This document shows, in pieces, positions 1 through 10,600 of a stretch of 64,000 bases of DNA; within the stretch, counting starts at the first letter, position 1; each line of letters begins with the position of its first letter. This stretch comes from Leptidea sinapis (Eukaryota; Arthropoda; Insecta; Lepidoptera; Pieridae), in NCBI RefSeq assembly GCF_905404315.1, contig NC_066287.1, forward strand, positions 5,952,001-6,016,000, read 5' to 3'. Made by a program: the position numbers and the translations under genes. Under the pieces are notes generated by a model. It was not told the origin of the DNA. It made no database searches and saw nothing but the letters and a program-made list of their open reading frames with translations.

Positions 1-213
1 TATCTACTATTTTTCGCTTTGCACATGAGTTTTGACAATTATTTGCCAAAATTTACCAGGTTTTCGTAATGATTGGAATAACTTTTTAAAAAGATTACTC
101 ATACCGAATGTGCGTTCGACGCCATTTTGTTTACGGCGCGCAATGGCGGCTTGCGGCGAGCAAGTGCCTCAACGCACAAACTGAGCAGCCGTCGTAGGTA
201 CGCACCCATATAT

Positions 214-2542
214 TTACAAATTGTGCCAGGGCAAGCGACCATCGGTACTGAGGTAGTTTGCGAATATATCTCGATATTCGGTTGATGTTCTATTTGCTCT
301 ATTAGGTAAACTTGCAGGTATTTCTAATAAAGCCTCTGGTACAGTCAACGTGTCCTTGAAATCATATCCGTCTCTTTCTCGCACATAATTATGAAGCACA
401 CATAGAGCTTTTATAATCACAACTGCAAATTCTTTCTTGACGTTTAGGGGTCGGTGAAGAATCTGCCATTTATTGGCTAATATTCCAAATGTACATTCAA
501 TATAGCGGCGGGCACGGGATAGTCGATAATTAAAATTAGTCTTTACATTATTCAAGTTTCTCCCAGCATACGGTCGCATCATATGTTCCGATAGTGAAAA
601 CGCCTCATCACCCACTAAAATGAACGGCATTGGTTGGCCATTTTCTTTGACGGGGTTATTGCTCGGAATATCGAGATCATTATTTAAAAGCCTATGATAA
701 AATACAGAGCCTTTGTAAATTGACGAATCACTGCATTTGCCGTATGCTCCAATGTCTACGTAAAGAAATTTATAATTTGGATCACATATTGCAAGTAACA
801 CGATTGAAAAATAATCCTTGTAATTGTAATAAAGAGATCCTGAATGTTGTGATTTGATAACTCTAATGTGCTTGCCGTCGATGGCTCCGATCCAATTAGG
901 AAATTGGGCGTATTTTTTAAAACCTTCAGCCGTTTGAATCCACTTATCTCTGGTCAATTGTGGCATCACAATTGGTTTTAATATCTCCCATATTGCTTCA
1001 CAAACATCAAATACTATTTCCGATGCTGTAGGAAGTCCTATGCGGTATTCATGACTTATATGAGATAAAGAACATCCAGTAGCTAAATACCTGAAAATAA
1101 AATTCACATTAATAAACATAATATTAGTTTTGTAATATGTACTACATTTATTTATTGATTTACAGGCATGACTCTCCAAAAAAGATGGAAAAACCTTAGA
1201 GACTGTTTCACAAGAGAGCTGCGCTGTTTTAAAGATGTGAAAAGTGGTTCTGCTGCAAAACGTAAAAGTCAATACACCTATTTCAACCAATTACTGTTTT
1301 TGAGATCAGTGCTGGACACAAACGCAACAGAAAATAGTCTTGAACAGGCAAGTCAAGAAAATGAAAGTGCATCTTCTGATCTTGATACTCAACAGTCTGC
1401 ATCAAAGTCGCTTAGAACAAAAAGGAAGAAAAAAATACCAAACGAAGAATCCGATACAGACCCTTTAATTTCCGTTCTGCATAAGACCATAGCGACAATA
1501 GAGAAGACAGATACACAGAATGATTCAAATTGTGACAGACTGTTTCTTTTATCCCTCCTCGACAGATTTCAAAATATCCCTGCTGTAATGAAGACCAAAG
1601 CGAAAATGGAAATCATGGAAATTATAGAAAAATATCAACCGAACTATGAACCAACAGCGCGCATAAACTATTCAAGAGATTTTAATACTCTTTACGACCA
1701 AGAATATGACCCGCATCGACCGAATTATTCAGGTTATTCTACTACCAACAGGATATTAGATGATTCAAATTACAGCGATACTCATACTCATTATTCTGAT
1801 ATTTCCCAAAATTCAGAAATGATAGACCTATTTCCCAATTTGAATGATTAATTGTTCACAATTGCCATTTTTTAAGTTACGAAAATACAAATAATTTGAT
1901 TATCTACTTCAGTTTTTTATTATTTAAAAACATAGTTATAAGCAAGCCCTTTTCCTCTCCTTTTCAAAGTCATAAAGTAGTATTGTTCATAAATTATTTA
2001 AAGTGGCAAAACCATGGTCAATGAATTATACAGGTTGTTGTGAAAAACACAATAATGGTGATTCAGAATCGAGTCTTGTATAATTCTAATTTACAAAAAA
2101 ATCCATTAAGCAGTTTAAGTAAAAAAAAAGGCCCTATCACATTATTTTTATTTTCCCTGTACACAATACTCCATTCCGAAACACCCTTTAAAATAAATCA
2201 CGTATTTTTTAAACATTCTGTTTTAAAAAAAGAAAAAGCTTACCTTATTGTTATCACTAATTTTTCTTCTGCTGTAATGCATTTCCGATAGTTGTTACCA
2301 GTTCCAGTAATTTTTGGTTTTATTGTATCCAGTAACAGGTTAAAAGTATTCGTTGACATTCTCATGTAATTAAAGAATCTCTTCTCATACATTTTTAAAT
2401 CCAAAAAATAAGTATAATATAATCCTTTAGTCTTTCTCTCGCAAAGTAATGGATGCACCCAAAACTGTCTTTTACGTGAAATCTTCCGTTTTCGTAGTAA
2501 ATACACAAGCACAGTTAGCGTGATTATCTTCTGCACGTCCAT
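214..2542 (-). CDS. PIF/Harbinger transposase (two exons)
   Basis: DDE nuclease of the PIF/Harbinger DNA-transposon superfamily, which cuts and pastes its own element in the nucleus. Exon 1 is 2542..2244 and exon 2 is 1090..214 (minus). The donor is GTAAGC at 2243 and the acceptor follows TTTATTTTCAG at 1091; joining completes an Arg codon and gives 391 aa with no internal stop. The N-terminal part has the MRMSTNTFNLLLD-type region. The nuclease part shows GAIDGKHI (first Asp about residue 171), VGDEAF (second Asp) and RRYIECTFGIL (catalytic Glu), and ends in GRLPWHNL, typical of the family. The start is the ATG at 2542, the first Met that leads straight into the conserved part; an upstream in-frame Met at 2608 is not needed. 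The reading frame looks intact, so the copy may be young. Harbinger elements usually need a second DNA-binding protein; the MADF gene in this intron is the candidate. Confidence 0.9.
1166..1851 (+). CDS. MADF/BESS-domain protein, 3' exon, nested antisense in the transposase intron
   Basis: The last exon of a DNA-binding protein of the MADF-BESS type, as often carried by insect PIF/Harbinger elements. It begins after a good acceptor (TTATTGATTTACAG ending at 1165). The exon opens in the second half of a MADF domain (LQKRWKNLRDCFTREL, then SGSAAKRKS and YTYFNQLLFL), continues through a charged linker with KRKKK, and has a BESS-like motif about residues 125-155 (DRLFLLSLLDRFQ, then KAKMEIMEIIEKY). 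The first half of the MADF domain is missing. Since the gene reads plus, its first exon would have to lie to the left, beyond the transposase 3' end and probably outside the window. The Met at 1168 is probably internal, not the true start. I infer a role in binding the element ends or importing the transposase. Confidence 0.75.
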
Positions 2543-2613
2543 CTTGACACACCCTTGGAAGCCGAGTGCAATTTTTCGGCCGTCCGCATGTCGCGCTTGC
2601 CTACGCACCGGCG

Positions 2614-2641
2614 ACCATGGCCGCGTCTATGGTCGCCAGTG
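2614..2641. repeat. 28-bp palindrome upstream of the Harbinger transposase
   Basis: GGCGACCAT and its complement ATGGTCGCC flank a 10-nt spacer, about 70 bp upstream of the transposase ATG. It could be a subterminal binding site of the Harbinger element or mark its border with the LINE fragment to the right. The terminal inverted repeats themselves could not be recognised. Confidence 0.4.
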
Positions 2642-2894
2642 GGTAGGCTGCCTTACTAACTCTCTCGTTTCTGGTGTTATCATTATGGTTATGACAGTTT
2701 CTGGCAAATTCACTTATGTGCCTATGAACATACATTACATTATCAAGAATATATTGAGAAGCAACAGTCAAGATGTTAATATATTTGAATTTTGCTCTCA
2801 ATGATTCTCTAGGACCTAGGTTATACATAGCGCGAATAGCCCTCTTCTGCAGCATAAATATTGTATTAATATCGGCAGCTTTTCCCCATAGCAA
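2640..2894 (-). mobile_element. Non-LTR retrotransposon (CR1/Jockey-like) reverse transcriptase C-terminal fragment
   Basis: An open stretch on the minus strand reads LLWGKAADINTIFMLQKRAI, then NLGPRESL and ILTVASQYILDNVMYVH, the conserved tail after the polymerase domain of insect CR1/Jockey-like LINE ORF2 proteins. It is truncated on both sides and abuts the Harbinger element. A sister copy on the plus strand lies at 25620-26130. Confidence 0.75.
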
Positions 2895-2974
2895 TATTCA
2901 TTCATGAGTTCATGTAGTAAAAGCTATAAAGTAGTAAAACTGCATTTAATTAAAGTAGTAAAACTGTCATCTCT

Positions 2975-3476
2975 GGTCTGGCGCACCCCAGTATCAGCTC
3001 GATCCATTTGACCGCGTGCAACGCAGAGCAGCTCGAATTGTCGGGACCCAGTGCTCTGTGAACGGCTGGATCACTTGACGTTGCGTAGAGACGTTGCTTC
3101 ATTGTGTGTCTTCTACCGCATTTATCACGGGGAGTGTTCCGAAGAGCTGTTTAACCTGATTCCTGCCGCCGAATTCCACCTTCGCACGACACGCCACAAG
3201 TTAGGTTATCATCCTCACCATCTGGATGTGTGGCGGTCCTCCACAGTGCGGTATTCAAGGAGCTTTCTTCCACGTACTACAAAGCTGTGGAATGAACTTC
3301 CTTGTGGGGTGTTTCCAGGACGATACTACATGGGTACCTTCAAAAAAAGCGCGTACACCTTCCTTAAAGGCCGGCAACGCTCCTGTGATTCCTCTGGTGT
3401 TACAAGAGATTATGGGCGGCGGTGATCACTTAACAACAGGTGACCCGTACGCTCGTTTGTCCTCCTATTCCATAAA
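2975..3476 (+). mobile_element. LINE 3' end, family A copy 1
   Basis: It encodes the C-terminal part of a CR1-like ORF2 (APQYQLDPFDRVQRRAARIV, then LRRDVASLCVFYRIYHGECS, RTTRHKLGYHPHHLDVWRSS, TTKLWNELP and FKKSAYTFLKGRQ) with one frameshift near 3045. It then runs into a 3' UTR ending GTGATCACTTAACA...CGCTCGTTTGTCCTCC and an A-rich tail at 3473-3481. It is 5'-truncated, as usual for LINE insertions. Other copies of family A start at 27990, 29838, 31619, 33903 (reverse), 42445, 45690 (reverse fragment) and 56300. Confidence 0.8.
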
Positions 3477-3481
3477 AAAAA

Positions 3482-6400
3482 ATTGAAATTAGGTAGATAA
3501 TGTGTCATTGATTTTATATGATATAGCCACATTGATGATATCAATTATTTATACATAAAATAATAAAAAATATACAGACACCAGGACAAAATCGAAAGGT
3601 ATCTACAGTAATCCCATTTTTACAATTTTACTAAGGACGGCTCCCAAAAATTATTAAGATTACAATTATTATTTTTTGTATCTTATATTATTTATAATGT
3701 CTTTTTGTTGAGGGTTTATTACAATAAGGTAATGGGAGAGGAAGAAAATAATCCAGTGATTCTTCTGCAGTTGGCAAGGGATATACTGAAAGGGACAGTG
3801 TTACTGAAAAAACTCCTACGTAAACAAATATCACTCACTGTCTACATCCGCTACCTACCCTAAAACTTGTTTTAGTAGTTTGATAGTTCAGCTATCTATA
3901 TACGCACTTGTTAATTGAAAATTATTACATTTCGTATAACATTCACTGCAACAACGACTTTTTTACATCATTTCCTAAAATATTCTACTCGATCATCCCG
4001 CAACAGACAGCATCAATATTTTGTCATTTCTGTACGTTAATCTATGATCTAGGAATCTAGGCTTGGCGGCGATCGGCGTTGTCATGGCGACATATTTTGT
4101 TAGATAAATAATGAAATCAAATAAAATTTTATAATACATGATTTCTTAACTGAGGTATGTCATTCTATAATTTTTTAATTTATATTAGTGCATCTTCCCA
4201 TAACACAAGACGGCGTTTTAATGTTGTACCTATATCAAATTGTAAGCAATTCTGTCAACAGCAAACGCATGTGTACCGTTTTCGTATCGAGAGAGCAACT
4301 ACGACCACAGGAACCAATTGACTCCATTGATTTTCGGCACGATAGTGACATATCTACCTCTTTTAATACTATAATATCATTGACACAAACATGCACATCG
4401 ACGCGGCCCCTAAGCGGTTTTCGCGGTCTTGCAGTGGCGAGACACTGTCGCATCGCACACCCAAAAGCGTCATTTAATAATTTTTTCGACTGACTGATCA
4501 TGAATGTAAAAGGCGTTCCTTCCGTATTTTTAACCGACTTTAGTAGTTTAGCAAAGTAATTTAACTCAAATAAAGGAGGCTCCAAAAATATTCTTATAGA
4601 ATTAGATTAAAGTTTGTTTACATAATATAGTCAAATAAAATAAATAGTAAATTATTTTTTCACTAAGTATTTGTTGTTATTTTATTATTTTATAATATTT
4701 TCAGTAAAACTTCAATCGTAAACTCTTGAATTAATGTGACATATTCGACATGACTGACATTTTTTATGGTTTTTTATCCAGAATCTATGTTTCCGTCGAT
4801 AGTTTATATCATAGAATAATAACGCTTAGAACGTGAGTAGGCCCCTGCGTAATGAAGCACTTTCAATGTGGTCGTTTATGACCACATACGTTTCCCGCCT
4901 CGTCAGTGTCATTCTGTCAACTTCCAGGAAAATCAGTGAAACGGTGTCACAAAGCGTTTTATACTAAAAATTATGATAAGAAACTCATATTTCACACCTA
5001 AATACTATTTCACAACTTTTAATATAAGCTAATACGTTCGTTAGAACAGCAAAATATTTTGTAAACAAAACAGACGCCATTAAAAAAATATGTTGCCAGC
5101 TGATTTCAAAGATTTTAGTTCCATGTGGCACAACAATTTCCGAAAGATGCCTATAAGACGTTGGCATTAGGCTTATCATTATAAACACCACGCATACGTA
5201 TAGCCTCAAAAAGAATTTTTCATCCCAGCCATCTTGGATTGAAAAAATGATCCCAAATTCGTTCTCTGCATCCTCGAGAACCTCGGATACGATATTCATA
5301 TTGTTGAAATCATAATTTTCCACGGCAGCCATCTTGGATTTCGAAAATGATCCCAAATTCATTCTCTACACCCTGGAGAACCTCGGATATAGCTGGGAAC
5401 GGCGCCTCTATCGTCTCGCTTTTTCGTTTTATCGAATTTCAAAAAACAACGATTCTAAAGAACTTCTTTACTTGCACTTAAAAAATTGTTGCAACGATAA
5501 TTTAATACGTGCTGTTTTTATAAAATTCTTAATTTATATTTTATTTCTTCTTTCTTATTACATATAACCTAGTATTTCTTACAATTTACTGATTTAGGGA
5601 AATGCCTATTCACTTGCAACATTATTTGGCTGACTGTGTGCGTGTTGGCGAATGTGAGAACGTGACGCTCACGCACACATTAATTATAGTGTTACTTCTA
5701 TATTGTCAGGAACTATGAATGAAACTGTTTTTCGTTATAATAAACGTTTTTATTCTATGGTTTATATATTGAAGAAATAATTGTGTTTTTCTACCTCTAA
5801 TTCCTCTTCCTCAAGCAAATTTTAATAAAACTTTTGTAACGACATGACGTCTGCCTTTCATAGATATCAGTTAACTGATTTCGAGCTTTCGCATCTCCGC
5901 TATGCAGAGCGCAAATCTCCTCCCCTCTCCACTTTGGTGGAAATAACCTGACCGCTTCAAGACTAATCTCCTCTCGTCTCCACGTTGGTGGAAACCGGGT
6001 CTAAAGAAGTTTTATTTATTAAAAACTTTTTAATATGAATATAATTTTACTAAAAGAAACATTTGCCAATTTAATCATGTAGAGATGAGTGAGTAGAATG
6101 ACTTAATATTTTTACATCAAAACAAACAAGTTCCGAGGATTAAAAATGGCGTATTCATTCATCTTACTACTTTTTTATTGTCGAATGCATTTACTGTGCG
6201 TGTACTCCATGTGTACATGGAACGTACTTTTTTGGCCATACCCTTTCATAATAGGCTGAACCCGGTACCATATAAATGATTTTTTTATTGTATATGATCT
6301 GGCTACACCATATGGTAATTTAAGATAATTTATAGTATATTCTGAATCATTTCTTTTTGATTGGATTAGTATTATTAATCATTAGTTTTCATAATGCCAC

Positions 6401-7650
6401 ATGAATGTTTGAGTACTCATTCTAAATTTGTCGATCTTTTTCAGTTTTATTTTATTGTCACATTCACCAACACAAACTAAACGTAGTTATAATCTAAACG
6501 CGTTTAAATGCTGAGACTGAGAATTTTCGACGTTCAACAAATTTGATTGCGTTCAAGAGCTGTCACTGTTGTATCATAATATAAACATTGACACAATTTT
6601 GTTAATATTCATACTTGTCAATGGCAGTTTTAACAAGTTTTTTGAATATGACATGTAAACTCAAAACGCTCTAAAGGTGAAATCCCTTTGTGTTCAAGAC
6701 TGGAATTTGAAGTCGTTTACGCATAACCAGGTATTATTAAACTCAGTTTGAAGTGTCATTGGTGAAATCGAGGCTAAAATAGAAAAATTGGTTCAGTATT
6801 TTCTATAATAATGCCAACCTGTAAAATTTATGTTGTATCAAGTATTTGTGTGTATAGGGGGGTATATATACATAATAAATAACACAAAAATACTTGACAA
6901 ATAAAAAATAATTAAATTTCTGTGTTTTATTGGGCTAAGGTAATTTCAAAATAAAGTCATCAAATATATAATTTTCAATATGCACAGTTACATCTTTATA
7001 CATGTAAATAATAGTTATAGTACACAACAAATAAATAATAAATAGTACCAAATTTTAGGATACATCCAATTATAAAATAAAATTATTGCAGATTGGTGAG
7101 ATTAATGTTATACACTATCTAGAGTGCCAATGATTCAAAATGTACTCTTACGAAAGGAATATTTTACATTGCTGACTGTATTAATAATAATGTCACTTAT
7201 CATGTCATGGCATTTATGGTGGAACTAAAGTAAATGGTTACCAATCAATCATTATTCAATAACTACAAAATATCTTAATATAAAAACAATATATTATGGC
7301 ATAATATGATTTGAATTACGTTATAATTCAGAAATAAACATTTGCAACATAAAAACCTAAGCACTGTTACATTACTTATGAATAATTGTCAATATCAAAA
7401 CTTTTATCCTATAGGTTATTGCTTAAATATTATTTTATATTATATCTCAGTAGTTTGTATTGAATTTACACATCTCAATACAAAATGCCACATAATAAGG
7501 TCCACAGTGGGCAACATTTTTATGCTTTTTTATTTGAGCACATTGTAATGTATTAATTTATATTTCTGTATCGCATGGTCAAGACACTAATGTGTCGGCG
7601 AGGTCCTTGTGCTACATCACAGATCAGGCGCAAATTTGGCCATAGAGGCC
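3482..7650. other. Intergenic DNA, no gene recognised
   Basis: AT-rich sequence between the Harbinger/LINE cluster and the 3' end of msn. I see no coding region with family features. Visible structures are a tandem duplication at 5226-5390 and short direct repeats of CTCCACNTTGGTGGAAA at about 5928 and 5979. The msn 3' UTR should occupy the rightmost part. Confidence 0.5.
5226..5390. repeat. Tandem duplication, about 100-bp unit
   Basis: CAGCCATCTTGGATT followed by AATGATCCCAAATTC, TTCTCT and GAGAACCTCGGATA occurs twice, from about 5226 and about 5326, with roughly 90 per cent identity by eye. The intervening part differs. No function is apparent. Confidence 0.6.
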
Positions 7651-7656
7651 TCTTCA
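7529..7656 (-). promoter_or_regulatory. msn 3' UTR start with a possible poly(A) signal
   Basis: AATAAA on the minus strand (TTTATT at 7529-7534) lies about 125 nt after the stop codon. Further TTTATT sites occur farther left, so the real 3' end is not fixed. Confidence 0.35.
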
Positions 7657-10600
7657 CTACCAATTGGCCATTCCCGGCTTATTGAGCGTCATAAAGTATA
7701 TTTGACAAGAAGATCCACCTTTCGCTGATGAGAAGAAAACTTTATCATTTCGCTCACATAGAAATTTAAGTCTTTGGGCTTTTTTGTGCATAAATACACC
7801 GTCAAGATGGCCGCTCTCTACTGAGCGAATTTCAATCGCTTTGTTGCCCCATCCCATAATTTGTCCCGTTCCGATATACGCTACTGACGTAGGCATTTCA
7901 CCCCACTACAAAGTGAAAAAAAAATATTAAAGTAAGTAGTAGTTCACAATATGTAACAACACTCACGCCATCAAAAGTTATTTTTAATAAATTTTATATG
8001 AATACTTAACAATAAAAGTGGTACATGGATGTTTAAAACAGTTATTATAAGTGAGTAGGATGGCGATATTGGCAATACTACTTTATTGCATGAGTGTTGA
8101 CAACAAGCATAATTTATAAAAGAATTACCTGAAGTACAATATTCTTACTAGCTCGGCCGTAGGTGTTCACATATACACCTTCGTTGTCATAACACAATAA
8201 TAATTGTCCGCCATTTGAATTGGGTAATGGAACAATGCAATGAGGAATAATAGCTCCCTGGGTCTGAAAAAATAAGTATCTAATTAATATTTGCAAAAGA
8301 ATATTATAAAATATTTGATACCAGATTAACAATCATTTAAGTACAATAAATTACTTGACTAATTTAAATATTTGCAAAACCGATGCACAATAGTTCAATG
8401 ATGCAGGTAGTTTGAAATAGGTTAACAATTTATAATGAGAACTGAATTATTATACAAATCTTGTATCACCGCCATTTGCTGAAAGCATATTTAAAGTTAA
8501 TCTTTTGTTATATCACATGCTACCTTTGACTGTCAAAATGAAAAAGAAAGTGATGGTATTATATATAATGAAACATTAACTTTAAGGATGCTATGTGCAA
8601 CTGATGGGAAGACAGTCACTTTAAAATTGTGTAAAGTTGTGACATATTTGTCAACCACAATACAATCTTCAATTAGCTAATCTATACATACATATAAATT
8701 AAATTGGAGCGTCTGTTTGTAATATTAAAATGACCGTTTTTTACTACCACAAATAACATTTTTTTTACAATTTTTGTCTGTTTGTCTGTCTTTTTCTTCC
8801 GGCTAATCTCTGGAATGGCTGGACCGATTATGACGGGACATATATTGGCAGGTTGCGGATGTAATAAATAGTAACTTAGGCTACGTTTATTTTAGAAAAA
8901 TAAAGTAGGTCTAACTCTAATAATAATTTATATGGCAAAACAACGTCTGCCGGGTCAGCTAGTTTTAGAATAAATCTTTACATGAAATTGTATGCAACTA
9001 TGCGCATCATCTATTCTGTAGGTATAAGGATTACACCAGCGCGTGCGGATGACGTCATAAAAATTGAGCACGTTTGTTACAAGAAAGTGAGCGTATTCTG
9101 TTCAAGATTAGTTATAGTATCCAGTATCAAGATTCCAGAAACTTATACGATTCCAACACTCGCGTCTATGAGGGTCAAACTGAAAGTTCTTATAAATACA
9201 AAAACTGATAAAACCTGCAATTTATAAGTTTTTCTCCTCGGAAGGCAACACCCTACGTTTTAGTTTTAGTATCATAACAGTAAGTTCAGATTTCGTCATA
9301 TAGCCTTTGAGTCACCTACGTTTAATCTTTCAATCATTTCACGGCACCAATCAAAACGATGGAGTTTTTGGGCCTCGGTCAAATTATGAGGTCACAATAT
9401 CCACCAGGAACAAAGCTCCCTGACTGCTAACTGTTCATGGAGCACTTGACTCTATTGATGTGTAAGCTTTTCCGAAATTGCTGATAGGTACTCTTCGTCG
9501 TCGACATAGAAGGATGTCCCTCACATAGATCATCGGTGAGATTAGTGCGAGTAGTTAAACTCATATAACCAGTTGCAAACAGTGGCACGAGATGGGGCGT
9601 CATCGTTAAAGGCCATTCCTAGTCTGAGCGCTATCTTGTTGACTTAAATCACATCGAAAGTCATAAAAAATCATTGCTCGATAATTTTCTCGCACTTATT
9701 CATGCTGACGTGGCACAGATTGTAATTTTAAAGATTCCGGCTTATTTTTTAGTATATTTTCTACAAGAGACTAGCCCTAAAAACTTCCAAGTGTCATCCT
9801 CGTCCCTGCGCGTTCACCTTCAGCCGAACAAGTCAGTCAGTAAATTAGTCAGAGAAAGACAGTGTGAGAGAATTGGCTCGCTAAAATAAATTGAGTTTTA
9901 TGTATCTTACTTACATGTTTCGGAATATAAATGTCATAAACACTGGCAGTGTCGAGATCAACAGCATGGAACCCGTCGGCGGATCCATAAATTACTTTCA
10001 GTCTTGTACCTTCTTCTATCGTCAAATCCACTAATAATGGCCTAAAAATAATTATATTTTAGTATGAAAATTAATTATTCAAATAGAATAAAATGCACGA
10101 ACGGCCTAAAACTATTTACTATATTTTTTTAAAGATATAATTTTCTTTAGAATCATATAATATTATGTATGTCACAGATTCATTTCACAGACAAATTTGA
10201 ATGTTTGTAATATCCATTATAAATGACGCCAGCCTTTGAATGAATAACCTTTTTAAACTACAGTTTGTAATAATTATATCCGTGGCCCAATAGATACCAC
10301 GCCACGGTGATCACATACCATCACGTGACCCGTATACTTGTATAAAAAAGTGTGAGTGTACTTAAAGGTTATACTTCTTTGGCCTAACAAAGCAAAAATC
10401 CTTAAATTTATTTATGCCTCATGCTATTCTACGTTTGTAGAAAGAACAATTTTGTAAAAATCTTGCAACGATGGCTTTGACAATTAACTATTAAATAACG
10501 AATACGGCTGTACGGGCTTGAACCCTTCGCCTATTCTAATAATGGACGAAGAAACCGAAAAAAAACGTTACCTGTTACTTTTGTGTTACAGTGATGCGCG

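Noticed and set aside
5635..5679. Inverted repeat TGTGTGCGTG / CACGCACACA
   Set aside because: Only 10 bp arms of simple GT/CA composition; expected by chance in low-complexity sequence.
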